64,000 nucleotides of DNA from Bacteroidota bacterium (GCA_023622765.1 JAMNYO010000141.1:1-64000), one strand, 5' to 3'. Positions 44,384 to 54,350 are shown, counted from the stretch's first letter. Notes: generated by a model from the letters alone, not told the origin. Translations and numbers: made by a program.

Positions 44384-46225
44384 TTAGTTCGCCGGCAAAA
44401 AGCGGGACAGGTTCCTGAAAATGGAGTCCCAAAGGGGCAGTGGCCGGTCGAATTGAGCGAGGTACACCTCCCAAAAGGAGTCCTTGTCGAAGAAGTAAAG
44501 CATATCCCCGTTGATAAACAACTCATCCGATGCTTTGATAGCTGCTACTGGTGCGCTTGAGTTGTCAAGCAAGGTGAAATCGACTCCATTGTTTGATACC
44601 AGTGTGAAACGACCGTTACCCGCTACCTCGTGATACAAATCGGTTTTGTCGTACACCCATACTATATCAAGCTCATCGGTCAAGACGAAAACCCTTCCTT
44701 TTGAGGTCATCAGGAAGTTGTGGTTTGGATAATCAGACGAGAGTTCCTTGAAAAAGATCTCTTTCTCGCTCCCGCTCGCATTGCTATTTCCTATCCTGTT
44801 ACCTTTCCCGCTTTCTTTTTCTTTCCCATTGTTGATTTTGCTCCTTTTGATGTTTTCGCTTTCGCTACTGTCCCCAATTTTATTATCCGTACTTTTCCGG
44901 TAGATCCTGGCTTGGACGAATTGATCCAGGAACTCCCTGTCGTGCAACAGCATCGTTTTTTCGGTTATCTTGGAGCCATCGCTAAGCGAGAAGGCGGCGA
45001 TTCTATCTTCAAAAGCCACGAATAGCCAATCGTTTACCGCCTGGAAGGTGTGGACGAACTCGTTATTTTGGGTGATGGTCTCTAGGAACAGCTGCTTCCC
45101 GCTTTGCAGATCGAACGATGCGAAGTAGGGGGTTCCCTTAGTGACGAAGCCGCGGTTGTAGAGCGCATGTCCGCGGTTGATCATGAAAATTCGAGAGCCG
45201 ACCAAGAAGATGGATGATTTCGAAGTTTTCTTTTCCGGTAAAGGGGTCGACCACTGTATCTCCCCCGACCCGTCCACCTTGGCTATTCGGTCTTTAGAGG
45301 CGAGGACGATATTTTCATGCGGATCGATAAGCATGTTCGACACCATATCGGAATAGGTGTTGGGTTCGTTTTGCCAGAAGTAGATGTCGAATAGCAACGC
45401 AAAAACGATATTGATGGCGTTAAAGCCAATCATTTTTCCAATCTCCTTGTGGAAGGTGCTGGCCTTGTACCTCCATCCATGGCCGTTGGTCAGGTTGATG
45501 GCGTGGATGCCGTCGACCGATATCAACAAGGTGTTGTTGTTCAGCATGTACGCGTCGTCCCATCCGGACTGTCGGTTGATCTTTTTATTCCATAATTCTT
45601 TTCCGGTTGAAAGGTCGACTGCCGTTAGTTTGTTGGAGAGCGACTGGAGCGGGTAGCCAACCCCAATCTGTAACATCGGGTCGATAAAGTAAAACTCGTT
45701 CCGGTTACTCCACATCACCTCCCCGGTTTCGGGGTGGAGGCGGTGATTCCTCTTCTTTTCTGCATGGAAGCAGTATTCACCCATCAGCTTTGCTTCTGAG
45801 GAGTTGAAGTTCGTGGGCCTTGACCATTTCACGCTTTTCGTCTCGAGGTCAACCATGTTTAGGGTGCCCCTATTCCTGAAGGGACCCTCTCTATGGCCAG
45901 GCTCCTTCAACTCGAGCAGCAGGTTGTTCGAATAGCCGTCCCAATGCCATTTGAAAAGCTTCCCGCTGAAAACGTGGCGTCTTGCCACCACGGGGCCCCC
46001 GGTCGTGTAGTATCTGCCGATTGTTGAATCACTCACTAAAAAAAACCTGTTGGCCGCGGGTTCGCTCCGGTTTGATGATGTGGTGACCGTTGAATCGTTT
46101 GCGAAAAGCTCCCCGGCTATTGCTTGTCCGTTAGTCAGGGCGGTAAAGCCAAGCGATAACACGATGAGGCTCAAAAACCTCACAGGGCGGGCCTTGGCGA
46201 GTAAAGTGGGTTGTTTGCTCAACAT
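44384..46225 (-). CDS. exported PQQ-type beta-propeller protein
   Basis: A 613-residue protein with a signal or anchor region (residues about 15-40). Repeated propeller blades follow: 'LNMVDLETKSVKWSRP', 'LHPETGEVMWSNRN', 'LTAVDLSTGKELWNKKI', 'IAKVDGSGEIQWSTPLP', 'FASFDLQSGKQLFLETI' and 'DELDIVWVYD'. This is the Trp-docking pattern of PQQ-like (BamB-like) propellers; no PQQ-ligand set is evident, so binding or scaffolding is more likely than catalysis. A hydrophilic insert of about 45 Lys/Ser/Asn/Glu-rich residues near 455-500 interrupts the last blades. It is divergent from the ECF sigma gene. Confidence 0.82.
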   Translation of the reverse strand: MLSKQPTLLAKARPVRFLSLIVLSLGFTALTNGQAIAGELFANDSTVTTSSNRSEPAANRFFLVSDSTIGRYYTTGGPVVARRHVFSGKLFKWHWDGYSNNLLLELKEPGHREGPFRNRGTLNMVDLETKSVKWSRPTNFNSSEAKLMGEYCFHAEKKRNHRLHPETGEVMWSNRNEFYFIDPMLQIGVGYPLQSLSNKLTAVDLSTGKELWNKKINRQSGWDDAYMLNNNTLLISVDGIHAINLTNGHGWRYKASTFHKEIGKMIGFNAINIVFALLFDIYFWQNEPNTYSDMVSNMLIDPHENIVLASKDRIAKVDGSGEIQWSTPLPEKKTSKSSIFLVGSRIFMINRGHALYNRGFVTKGTPYFASFDLQSGKQLFLETITQNNEFVHTFQAVNDWLFVAFEDRIAAFSLSDGSKITEKTMLLHDREFLDQFVQARIYRKSTDNKIGDSSESENIKRSKINNGKEKESGKGNRIGNSNASGSEKEIFFKELSSDYPNHNFLMTSKGRVFVLTDELDIVWVYDKTDLYHEVAGNGRFTLVSNNGVDFTLLDNSSAPVAAIKASDELFINGDMLYFFDKDSFWEVYLAQFDRPLPLWDSIFRNLSRFLPAN

Positions 46226-46294
46226 GTGGAAGTGTGGTTAGTTTCTAATAAAGGTGGTTTGCCTGTTTGGAAAGACGACATGCAAACCATGAGG

Positions 46295-46325
46295 CAAAGG
46301 TAAGGTAATGGGTTCAATCCAGCAA
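46295..46325 (-). promoter_or_regulatory. Bacteroidota-type promoter of the beta-propeller gene
   Basis: TTG (46323-46325) and TACCTTTG (46295-46302) on the minus strand are 20 bases apart. Start near 46288, leaving a leader of about 63 bases. Confidence 0.6.
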
Positions 46326-46433
46326 CTTGTTGATGATATCTGTTCTGTCCATATTTGCCTAATCTTTGTACAAACTTACACAAAAAAAATGATTTTCAAA
46401 CATTTTTCAAGTCTACTGTTTTCACTTTACTTG

Positions 46434-46465
46434 TTTGGGAAAAGCCTTTTTTTCATCTATTTTTG
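46434..46465 (+). promoter_or_regulatory. Bacteroidota-type promoter of the ECF sigma gene
   Basis: TTTG (46434-46437) and TATTTTTG (46458-46465) are exactly 20 bases apart. Transcription should start near 46472, 71 bases before the sigma gene. It matches the housekeeping consensus, so the sigma factor is probably made constitutively and controlled through its anti-sigma partner. The 317 bases between the two divergent genes hold nothing else I can identify. Confidence 0.72.
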
Positions 46466-46542
46466 TAATATAAAGCATTTTTTCTATTTTTACATGCAGT
46501 AAATTTATAGGTCACAGGCCCGCACATTAACACAATATATCT

Positions 46543-47097
46543 ATGGCAGAGAGCAATGATATAGCATCCATTTATACCGATTGTGTAGATGATATGTACA
46601 CGTACGCCCTCTACCTTGGATTCCAAGAACATAACATCGTAGATGCCATTCAAGACGTGTTTATCAGCCTTTGCGAAAAGCAAAAAGATTTAACCAACAT
46701 ATCTAACATCAAGTTTTACCTCCTTAAATCGCTAAGGAACCGGCTGGTCGATATTGCCAAACAAGAGGGCAAGCATGTGTCGTTTAGTCCCATAATCGAA
46801 GTAGAACTCACCATTGCGGAGACGTACGATCACACGGAAAAGCAGTTGATTCAACTAGAGGAGGAAAATGAAATAAAGAGGAAAATTCAAACCATGCTTG
46901 CCTCCCTCTCGCCTAGGCAACAAGAGATTATCTACCTCCATTTTATCAAGGGTTACAACTACAAGCAAGTAGCTGAACTGATGGACATGCCATACGGCAA
47001 TGTGCGTAAAATGGTCTACAAGTCATTTAAACTGCTTCGCGCTAAATACGGCAAACACTTCATGTTGCTTCTCATATTTTCACCCATCCTGCCTTGA
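46543..47097 (+). CDS. ECF-type RNA polymerase sigma factor
   Basis: A 184-residue sigma-70 family factor. Region 2 spans about 10-75 ('DDMYTYALYLGFQEHNIVDAIQDVFISL', the DNA-melting and -10 part). Region 4 spans about 115-165 ('LSPRQQEIIYLHFIKGYNYKQVAELMDMPYGNVRKMVYKSF', a helix-turn-helix for the -35 element). It ends in a hydrophobic tail ('HFMLLLIFSPILP'), as several Bacteroidota ECF factors do. With the FecR gene 131 bases downstream it forms the usual FecI/FecR switch for the SusC operon that follows. Confidence 0.94.
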   Translation: MAESNDIASIYTDCVDDMYTYALYLGFQEHNIVDAIQDVFISLCEKQKDLTNISNIKFYLLKSLRNRLVDIAKQEGKHVSFSPIIEVELTIAETYDHTEKQLIQLEEENEIKRKIQTMLASLSPRQQEIIYLHFIKGYNYKQVAELMDMPYGNVRKMVYKSFKLLRAKYGKHFMLLLIFSPILP

Positions 47098-47228
47098 AAA
47101 TGACATTTTGCTGGTAATAGGAGATGATACCTTACAAAAGGTTTACGTAAATAAATTGTTAAAAAAGGCGACAATTTACATGTTTTGGTGTCTCTTCTAT
47201 ATAATGTGCAAAAATTGTTTAGGTTCGT

Positions 47229-48422
47229 ATGGTCGACAATTCTTGTTATAAAACACATTCAGAGCTGTTAAGGGACGAAAGGTATTTGTTGTGGCGCTTA
47301 GTTCCTGAGGAGCATCTTGATCAGTATTGGGAAGAGAAATTGTTCCAATACCCTGACCTGTGCCATGAAATGAATCTCGCGGATGCATACCTGAAAGATA
47401 TTTTATTTACCAAACGGTATATAAAGCAGGAGAATAAGGAGCAGATACTTCAAGAAATCGTGCGAGCCATTGAACAGGGGGAACCTCAACGAAACCGTAA
47501 GAAAAAGGCTGTTTTACTGCGCTGCAAGATTTATGGTGCCGTGGCGTGCGTATTCGTGTTGACGGGGCTTTTTTTGTATAGGGTTTTGGCACCGGTAGAG
47601 CCTGACGAGCAGATTGTTATCAATCAATTGGAGGCAAAAGAGATACGCCTTATCTACTCGGAAAAAACGGTATTGTACGAGGATAATATCGATATACAGA
47701 TTGACAACAAGGGAAAGGCTACAATACAGAGTGACAATAACCCGGATAAGATCGAGGAGATCGAGATAGCGGATAATACGTTAAATACCCTGGTTGTACC
47801 CTATGGCCGTCGCTCCAAAATTGAACTCCCAGATGGCACGAAAGCGTGGTTGAACTCGGGCTCCATTTTGCAGTTCCCTTCAACGTTTAGTGGTGATAAA
47901 CGCGAAGTTATGCTGAGCGGGGAGATGTATATTGAGGTCAAAAAGCAGGAGGTGCCGTTTGTGGTTAAAACCACTGATTTCAGCGTGAAGGTATTGGGCA
48001 CTAAATTTAACGTTTCGGCTTATGAAAAACAGCAGCAGTCTGTTGTTTTGGTAGAGGGAAGCGTAGGGGTAAGGTCGGATCACGTTGAAGAAACTTGCAT
48101 GCTTTCTCCCAACGAAATCGCACTGTTAGACACCGTCAGCGCTTCTTTCAGGAAAGAAAAAACAGATGCGCTTGAGTATATTAGCTGGGTAAAAGGCTAT
48201 ATTGTGCTTCATAAAACACCGTTGATTAACGTGATGAACTACTTGGAGCGATATTACAACGTGGATTTCGAGTACATCGAGACACCAAGAATACAAAGTA
48301 TGACCTGTGATGGCAAGCTTTACCTGTCTGAAAGCTTCGATAACGTGATGAGGGCAATAGGGATACTGACCGATACGGAATACAGTAAGGAGAACAATTC
48401 GATATACATTTATAACAAATAA
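47229..48422 (+). CDS. FecR family anti-sigma factor
   Basis: A 397-residue inner-membrane protein. The first about 90 residues are cytoplasmic and would bind the sigma factor. One membrane helix follows ('YGAVACVFVLTGLFLYRVLA', about 93-113), then a periplasmic FecR domain ('NTLVVPYGRRSKIELPDGTKAWLNSGSILQFP', 'VLGTKFNVSAYE') and a C-terminal DUF4974 domain ('LINVMNYLERYYNVDFEY', 'NVMRAIGILTDTEYS'). In this class the STN domain of the partner SusC touches the periplasmic part when substrate is bound, freeing the sigma factor. The partner SusC is the next gene and has an STN domain. Confidence 0.95.
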   Translation: MVDNSCYKTHSELLRDERYLLWRLVPEEHLDQYWEEKLFQYPDLCHEMNLADAYLKDILFTKRYIKQENKEQILQEIVRAIEQGEPQRNRKKKAVLLRCKIYGAVACVFVLTGLFLYRVLAPVEPDEQIVINQLEAKEIRLIYSEKTVLYEDNIDIQIDNKGKATIQSDNNPDKIEEIEIADNTLNTLVVPYGRRSKIELPDGTKAWLNSGSILQFPSTFSGDKREVMLSGEMYIEVKKQEVPFVVKTTDFSVKVLGTKFNVSAYEKQQQSVVLVEGSVGVRSDHVEETCMLSPNEIALLDTVSASFRKEKTDALEYISWVKGYIVLHKTPLINVMNYLERYYNVDFEYIETPRIQSMTCDGKLYLSESFDNVMRAIGILTDTEYSKENNSIYIYNK

Positions 48423-48538
48423 AAAGGTGAAGCCTATGGAAAAATAAACGATGGTTAATCGCGGGGTATCGCGTATAGCAATCCGCGAGCTTATTGTAAA
48501 GAATTACGTTTAGCGTGTGCAGTATATGCATACAGAAA

Positions 48539-48567
48539 AGCGAACAATAGGGCAAGTATTGTTCGCT
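48539..48567 (+). promoter_or_regulatory. perfect hairpin between fecR and susC
   Basis: An 11-base stem AGCGAACAATA/TATTGTTCGCT with a 7-base loop lies 70 bases before the SusC start. It has no T tract (followed by TAGGGTCAAATTT), so it is a weak terminator at best. It may protect the SusC mRNA end, or mark the ECF-dependent start region. Confidence 0.6.
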
Positions 48568-48636
48568 TAGGGTCAAATTTAAATCATCAATGTAGCGTTG
48601 TAACGATGTAATGATCAAATTTAACAGCACAAGTAT

Positions 48637-51600
48637 ATGGAAAAAAAACCAATTCAAAGAGGAGTGCGCCTCAATAATTATCAACATGTGTCAAGAATTA
48701 TGAAAGCGTTGGTTGTCTTTTTGTTTGTAGGTATGTGCAGTATGACAGCCAATACTTACTCTCAAGGTGCGGGCATTCAGCTTAACGTGAAAAACATGCG
48801 CGTTAAGGATGTGTTCACCAAAATAGAGGAGCAAAGCAGTTACCTGTTTTTATTGTCGGAAAACATTGAAAATAAGCTGAACAAGAAAATTGATATCACC
48901 ATCGACTCGGACTCTTTAGAGGAGGTATTGGAGTTGATTGTTTCTCACGCCAACTTGCAGTTCGAGGTGGTGGACAAGCAGGTTGTTATCTATGATAAGC
49001 AGGCCGTACAGGAAAACCGTTCAAGTGGTGTTGAGGAAGTGGAGGTTGAACCCGACCAACAACCCGCGATGCGTATGATTAGCGGCTTGGTAACCGATAA
49101 AAAGGATGGGCTTCCCGTGATAGGGGCTAACGTGGTTGTACTGAAAGAGAAAACGGGGACAATTACCAATAACAATGGACAATTTAGTTTATCGGTACCC
49201 CCAGGGGCGACGATACGTGTTTCGTTTATAGGGTACGTAACGCAGGATATTAAAATCACCGATCAAACTACCTTGAGTATCCAGTTGATCGAGGATGTGG
49301 CTCACATCGATGAGGTGGTGATAACGGGGTACGCCAATATTAGAAAGGAGAGTTTTACTGGTTCAGTTACCCAGATTACACAAGAAGAGATGCTGAAGGT
49401 CTCCCAAACAGATTTGATTCGAACGCTAGAGGTATTTGATCCATCTATCAAGATGGTGATGAATAACTATATGGGATCTGACCCAAATACCTTGCCCGAT
49501 TTTTATATCAGAGGGCGTTCTGGAACCCCGGAAATCAAGGAGTTGGACATGATGACCACGGATGACATCTCTAAATTCGCTTTAACAAATAATCCAAGTG
49601 CGCCTATCTTCATACTAGATGGTTTTGAAGTAAGTCAATCTACGATTTACGATTTAGATATGAATAGGGTGGAGAGCGTTAACATTCTCAAGGATGCGGC
49701 AGCCACCGCGGTATATGGCTCTCGTGCTGCAAATGGGGTAATCGTGATCGAAACCAAGAGTTTAGAGCCAGGAGATATTAGGATAAACTATTCTGGAAAC
49801 CTCTTCGTGAATGTACCCGATTTACGAAGTTACGATTTGCTAAATGCGCATGAGATGCTTGAGTCAGAATATTATGCTGGCTTGTATGGAGGCACTTCTC
49901 CTCTAAATCAAACAGCTGGAATGTTAAACTACAATCTTCGCAAGAATGATATTATTAGGGGCATAAATACCGATTGGATATCTAAGCCACTTAGGTCTGA
50001 ACTCAATCACAAACACTTTTTTAGATTAGAGGGAGGCAGTAAAAATGTAAGATGGGGTGCGGAACTAAATATGCAGAATAATGGAGGGGTGATGAAAGGG
50101 TCGTATAGGAATGTAACCGGAGCGACAATGAGCATAGATTACCGCGTAAATAGATTTCAAGTGAGGAATAGGGTTATATTTAACTTAATGAAATCCGAGA
50201 ACTCCCCATACGGGACCTTTAGCGAATATGTTCGGATGAAGCCCTATCTAACACCCTTCAAAGAAGATGGAGAAACGTACGAGATGATTTTCAAGGTATT
50301 TTACAACAACGTACCACCTAATGGTTACGTGAAAATTAAGAATCCACTTTATGAAGCCTCTTTGAATAGTTATGATACGGACAAATATAAAACAGTGTCT
50401 GATAACTTGAGCCTTTTGTGGTATATAAATCCATACTGGCTTTTGCGCGGCACTTATAGTATTTCATTTCAGTTGGAAGATAAAGATACTTTTAAAGACC
50501 CATTGTCCGGTTCTTACATAGATTTATCTGATCCCACCATGAGGGGAGAATTGGCCAAACACGAATTGAGAGATTTTAACTGGAATACCAATGCATTATT
50601 ATCGTATAATCAGCAGATAAAAAATCATAACCTGAACTTCTCCTTGGGCGTGGAGGCCGCAGAAAGCAAATTAACAGGTATTTATTCTTATTTCCGGGGT
50701 TTTCCAGTAGGGAATTTCACATCTATGGCTTACGCGATCGATGTGAAAAACAAACCCACTTATAAGGATAATCATACAAGACGTTTTGGCAGCTATCTTC
50801 AATTCAACTATAGCTTAAATGATATCTATCTCTTTGATATATCTGGACGCCTTGACGGCTCTTCGGCTTTCGGTAGCAAAAAGAAAATCGCTAATTTCTG
50901 GTCGCTTGGAACTGGAGTGAACTTTCATAATTACGCCTTTTTAAAGCAATTTAAGCCTCTGAATCGTTTTAGGGTAAGGTTAACATATGGCCATACAGGA
51001 AAGGCGAATTTCACCTCTCAGCAAGCCAGGACAACTTATCAGTTGCTTACCGATGAAGATTACAGCCAAAATTTTGGTATGGTACTGCATAGTTTAGGGA
51101 ATGAGAATTTGAAATGGGAGAAAGTACAAACGTTCAACATAGGTACAGATATATCATTTCTAAATAATGGCATAACATTAAAAGCCGATTACTATCATGC
51201 CGAAACCCTTGATCAGGTGGCCGATTTAGCGATTCCATCTTCCTCCGGATTTAAAAAATATAGAGGGAATATGGGAGAGATTTTGAATGAAGGCATTGAT
51301 GTGTTGTTGAATGTTAGGGTTTTTCAAAATAAAGAAGGCTCTGTTTATGCTTTCGTTAACGCAAATAAAAACAGAAATATAATACAAAAGATAGGTACTG
51401 CCCTAAAGGAGTACAATGATCGTGTTGACGCGTATTTTTCTCAAAGTTCTGCCGGGAGAGAAAAGCCTATGACAAAGTATGAAGAGGGGAACTCCCTTAC
51501 GGCTATTTATGGCAATAAGTCATTAGGGATTGATCCGGGATATGGTTACGAACTATTTGTAAGGCGCGATGGAACCGTAAACCATAACTGGTCTGCCGCG

Positions 51601-52080
51601 GATCAGCAATATTTAGGCGATACAGAACCGAAAATCAGAGGCTCCTTTGGTGTAAATGCTTCTTATAAAAATTTCTTTTTATACACTTCATTCTTATACA
51701 GGTGGGGTGGGCAAGCTTACAACCAAACCATGCAAGAGATTGAGAACGTGAATATCAGGTATTACAGTGGCGATCGTAGAATTTTCACGAACCGGTGGAA
51801 GCAATATGGTGACGTGGTTCCCTTATTGGCGTTATCATCCGGTAGCACCATAACGCGTCCTACAGATAGGTTCGTTCAAGATGACAACGTTTTGACATTT
51901 AATTCGATGTCGGTTGGTTACGATTTCAACCCTGGCGTTGCCAAGAAAATCGGATTAAACGCTCTACGCCTTCAATTAACATTGGAAGATTTGGGGTACT
52001 TTTCAACCATCAGACGGGAGAGGGGAACCTCTTACCCTTATGCTCGTTCATTTAATTTCAATGTGAATTTAAGTTTATAA
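48637..52080 (+). CDS. SusC/RagA family TonB-linked transporter with STN signalling domain
   Basis: An 1147-residue outer-membrane protein. A signal peptide is at about 22-43 (ends 'ANTYSQ'). The STN domain is at about 48-122 ('IQLNVKNMRVKDVFTKIEEQ', 'VVDKQVVIYDK'). A carboxypeptidase-regulatory-like domain starts near 148 ('MISGLVTDKKDGLPVIGANV'), then a TonB-box region ('HIDEVVITGYANIRKESFTGS'), a plug ('VESVNILKDAAATAVYGSRAANGVIVIET') and a barrel ending 'SFNFNVNLSL'. The STN domain marks it as a signal-transducing receptor for the FecR/ECF pair upstream. A second Met at 48700 is a possible start. DNA here is AT-rich relative to the flanking ABC genes. Confidence 0.96.
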   Translation: MEKKPIQRGVRLNNYQHVSRIMKALVVFLFVGMCSMTANTYSQGAGIQLNVKNMRVKDVFTKIEEQSSYLFLLSENIENKLNKKIDITIDSDSLEEVLELIVSHANLQFEVVDKQVVIYDKQAVQENRSSGVEEVEVEPDQQPAMRMISGLVTDKKDGLPVIGANVVVLKEKTGTITNNNGQFSLSVPPGATIRVSFIGYVTQDIKITDQTTLSIQLIEDVAHIDEVVITGYANIRKESFTGSVTQITQEEMLKVSQTDLIRTLEVFDPSIKMVMNNYMGSDPNTLPDFYIRGRSGTPEIKELDMMTTDDISKFALTNNPSAPIFILDGFEVSQSTIYDLDMNRVESVNILKDAAATAVYGSRAANGVIVIETKSLEPGDIRINYSGNLFVNVPDLRSYDLLNAHEMLESEYYAGLYGGTSPLNQTAGMLNYNLRKNDIIRGINTDWISKPLRSELNHKHFFRLEGGSKNVRWGAELNMQNNGGVMKGSYRNVTGATMSIDYRVNRFQVRNRVIFNLMKSENSPYGTFSEYVRMKPYLTPFKEDGETYEMIFKVFYNNVPPNGYVKIKNPLYEASLNSYDTDKYKTVSDNLSLLWYINPYWLLRGTYSISFQLEDKDTFKDPLSGSYIDLSDPTMRGELAKHELRDFNWNTNALLSYNQQIKNHNLNFSLGVEAAESKLTGIYSYFRGFPVGNFTSMAYAIDVKNKPTYKDNHTRRFGSYLQFNYSLNDIYLFDISGRLDGSSAFGSKKKIANFWSLGTGVNFHNYAFLKQFKPLNRFRVRLTYGHTGKANFTSQQARTTYQLLTDEDYSQNFGMVLHSLGNENLKWEKVQTFNIGTDISFLNNGITLKADYYHAETLDQVADLAIPSSSGFKKYRGNMGEILNEGIDVLLNVRVFQNKEGSVYAFVNANKNRNIIQKIGTALKEYNDRVDAYFSQSSAGREKPMTKYEEGNSLTAIYGNKSLGIDPGYGYELFVRRDGTVNHNWSAADQQYLGDTEPKIRGSFGVNASYKNFFLYTSFLYRWGGQAYNQTMQEIENVNIRYYSGDRRIFTNRWKQYGDVVPLLALSSGSTITRPTDRFVQDDNVLTFNSMSVGYDFNPGVAKKIGLNALRLQLTLEDLGYFSTIRRERGTSYPYARSFNFNVNLSL

Positions 52081-52082
52081 TT

Positions 52083-53627
52083 ATGATTATGATTATGAAA
52101 AAATTATCAATACTCTTTCTTGTGTCGTTTGTTTTCTTCATTCATACCTCCTGTAACGAGTGGTTAGATGTTCGTTCCAAAGAGGAAATACTGCAAGAAG
52201 ATGCATTTAAACAGGGTGGAGGTTACCGTTCCGCGTTGGTGGGCATATACAGGTTATTAGCCGACCAGAAATTGTGGGGAAAGGAGTTGACCTGGGGGTT
52301 TGCTAGTGCTGCCGGAAGAAATTACAGCGTATCAAGCCTTGGCAATTCAGCCGCGTATCGAGCTGTAATGGAGGGAAAAGGCAGTACCTATGAAAGGTAT
52401 ATCGATGCAGTTCTTGCGGGTATATGGGAAACAGGCTATAATGCGATTGCCAATTGCAATAATTTATTGAAAAATATTGAAACAACCGACAATTCAATAT
52501 TCGTGTTTCCTTGGGAACGCGATATGATTATTGCTGAAGCGCGAGGTATTAGGGCTTTGGTACATTTTGAATTGCTGCGCTACTTTGTGGCGGCTCCTAT
52601 TACTGGATATAAAGGTGTGGCTATACCCTACGTTCGCGATTATCCGGAACTGTCTCCTCTGTACAACACGTTAGATGAAGTGTTAGAATTTATCATAGAG
52701 GACTTGGAGTTCGCTCGTGAAAAATTGAGGTATGTCGATGTTGATTGTCTTTTTGAGCCCAATATCATGAGTTATATAAGCACCTACCTTTTCCAGGGGA
52801 TACAAAATTTACTCGAAGATGGGAACTACGGGAATGGATTCGGCTTTTTCTCCAAGCGGGTTACCCGAATGAATTACTGGGGTGCGACAGCGCTATTAGC
52901 CCGTGTATATTCTTATAAAAGAGATAATGCGAAAGCAGTAGAATACATCGATGAACTTTTGGATGAATGGGCGGTAGAAGGTGAAGGTAATTTCGAATTT
53001 GGTTGGTATCAATACGATAGCAATCCCAACAAAATTGACGGGAAAAGATGCCCGGAACCATTGTTGTGTTTTTGGAACAAAAACAATATGGATAACTACA
53101 AAACGGTCGCGGGTACAAATTACATGAAGATGAACACGCTTAATTCACTTTTTGGGGCAGATATTAATACAGACTACCGTTATATCGCGCTTTATGATCA
53201 AAAAAATAGAGATTACAGGGTGTGGAAAGAGCCGAACGACCCCGCTTATGATATAACCAGTTATCAAACAAGAACTTTTATGACTCATTTTTCAGGGTTA
53301 TTGCCAGTGATCGAGTTACCTGAGTTATACTACATCAAATGCGAGTATTTGGCTGAACAGGGGTTGTTAAATCAAGCGGCGGAAACTTTAAAGATGGTCA
53401 AAGACAGTAGGGGGATTGTTTCTCCTATCGTGGCGGATGATTATAACTCTTTTATGGAGATATTAATTAACGATGCCACGCGTGATTTCTTGACTCGAGG
53501 TCAAACCTGGCATTATTTAAAGAAATTGAACTGGCCGGTTATATATGATGGTAAACCGGTACTAATGGAAGTTCCGGAAGGCTACTACGTATTTCCCATC
53601 CCTGAAAGTGAAACCAATTTTTATTAA
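52083..53627 (+). CDS. SusD/RagB family nutrient-binding lipoprotein
   Basis: About 510-514 residues; three in-frame ATGs (52083, 52089, 52095) are close together and the last gives the cleanest signal (MKKLSILFLVSF, lipobox 'FIHTSC'). Family motifs are 'EWLDVRSKEEILQEDAFKQG', 'IIAEARGIRALVHFELLRYF' and the late 'YIKCEYLAEQGLLNQAAETL'. The C-terminus 'LTRGQTWHYLKKLNWP...PEGYYVFPIPESE' is the SusD-like close. It starts two bases after susC ends and forms the lid of that transporter. Confidence 0.95.
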   Translation: MIMIMKKLSILFLVSFVFFIHTSCNEWLDVRSKEEILQEDAFKQGGGYRSALVGIYRLLADQKLWGKELTWGFASAAGRNYSVSSLGNSAAYRAVMEGKGSTYERYIDAVLAGIWETGYNAIANCNNLLKNIETTDNSIFVFPWERDMIIAEARGIRALVHFELLRYFVAAPITGYKGVAIPYVRDYPELSPLYNTLDEVLEFIIEDLEFAREKLRYVDVDCLFEPNIMSYISTYLFQGIQNLLEDGNYGNGFGFFSKRVTRMNYWGATALLARVYSYKRDNAKAVEYIDELLDEWAVEGEGNFEFGWYQYDSNPNKIDGKRCPEPLLCFWNKNNMDNYKTVAGTNYMKMNTLNSLFGADINTDYRYIALYDQKNRDYRVWKEPNDPAYDITSYQTRTFMTHFSGLLPVIELPELYYIKCEYLAEQGLLNQAAETLKMVKDSRGIVSPIVADDYNSFMEILINDATRDFLTRGQTWHYLKKLNWPVIYDGKPVLMEVPEGYYVFPIPESETNFY

Positions 53628-53633
53628 ACTTCA

Positions 53634-54350
53634 ATGGATATGATAAAGAGAATATTACCGTTTTTCGTGTTGTTCTTTTTGGTTGCCATTTTTGGTTGTA
53701 AAGAACAGCCGATTCCCACGTATGAAGACCTCACATCAGATAGGTACATATACTTTGGGAGAAGTGAAAAAGACTCGTTAGAGGTGTCATTTATGTTCTA
53801 CCCGGGGCAGAAAGTAATAGATTTGCCCTTGCCTGTAAATGCCACTGGCGTGGGTTACGTTGATGAGAAGTTCAAACTGTTCGTTGTAGAGGATTTGACT
53901 ACTGCCCCCAAAACAACATATGAAATTCAAGACACCTATACCATGCGTAAAGGAACGCGAAGAGACACTTGCTATGTCAAGCTTAAGTATGATAAATTAT
54001 TAGATACTAAAAAAGTAAGGCTTGTGGTTCAAATCAGAGACGCGGAAGATTTTTTAGCGGGCAGAACAGATTACAGGACTATCATTATTTGGTTTCATAA
54101 CATTCTTAGTAAACCACCTTGGTGGACAAGTAATGTGACTTCTTATTACCTGGGAGCCTACTCAGATAAAAAGTATACTTTATTCTTAGAAGTTGTAGGC
54201 GTGGATTTAACAGGAGCAGACGACAACTTATTGCGTTATTACTCCCTTCTGTTCAAAAAATACCTTAGTGATCAAAAAGCTAAAGGAACCCCCGTGTTAG
54301 AGGAAGATGGTACAGAAATGGTCGTTGCCGTCCTTGGCAATTTATTTTAA
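53634..54350 (+). CDS. DUF4843 domain lipoprotein
   Basis: A 238-residue lipoprotein (lipobox 'VAIFGC'). The opening 'PTYEDLTSDRYIYFGRSEKDSLEVSFMFYPG' and the central 'YEIQDTYTMRKGTRRDTCYVKLKYDKLL' fit DUF4843, a beta-rich family found just after susD in Bacteroidota loci of this type. The end contains 'SNVTSYYLGAYSDKKYTLFLEVVG'. It likely sits on the cell surface with SusCD; its ligand is unknown. Confidence 0.85.
   Translation: MDMIKRILPFFVLFFLVAIFGCKEQPIPTYEDLTSDRYIYFGRSEKDSLEVSFMFYPGQKVIDLPLPVNATGVGYVDEKFKLFVVEDLTTAPKTTYEIQDTYTMRKGTRRDTCYVKLKYDKLLDTKKVRLVVQIRDAEDFLAGRTDYRTIIIWFHNILSKPPWWTSNVTSYYLGAYSDKKYTLFLEVVGVDLTGADDNLLRYYSLLFKKYLSDQKAKGTPVLEEDGTEMVVAVLGNLF

Noticed and set aside
47140-47180. 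Inverted repeat AAATTGT/ACAATTT after the sigma gene as a terminator
   Set aside because: Short stem and no T run; the fecR gene follows and should be co-transcribed.
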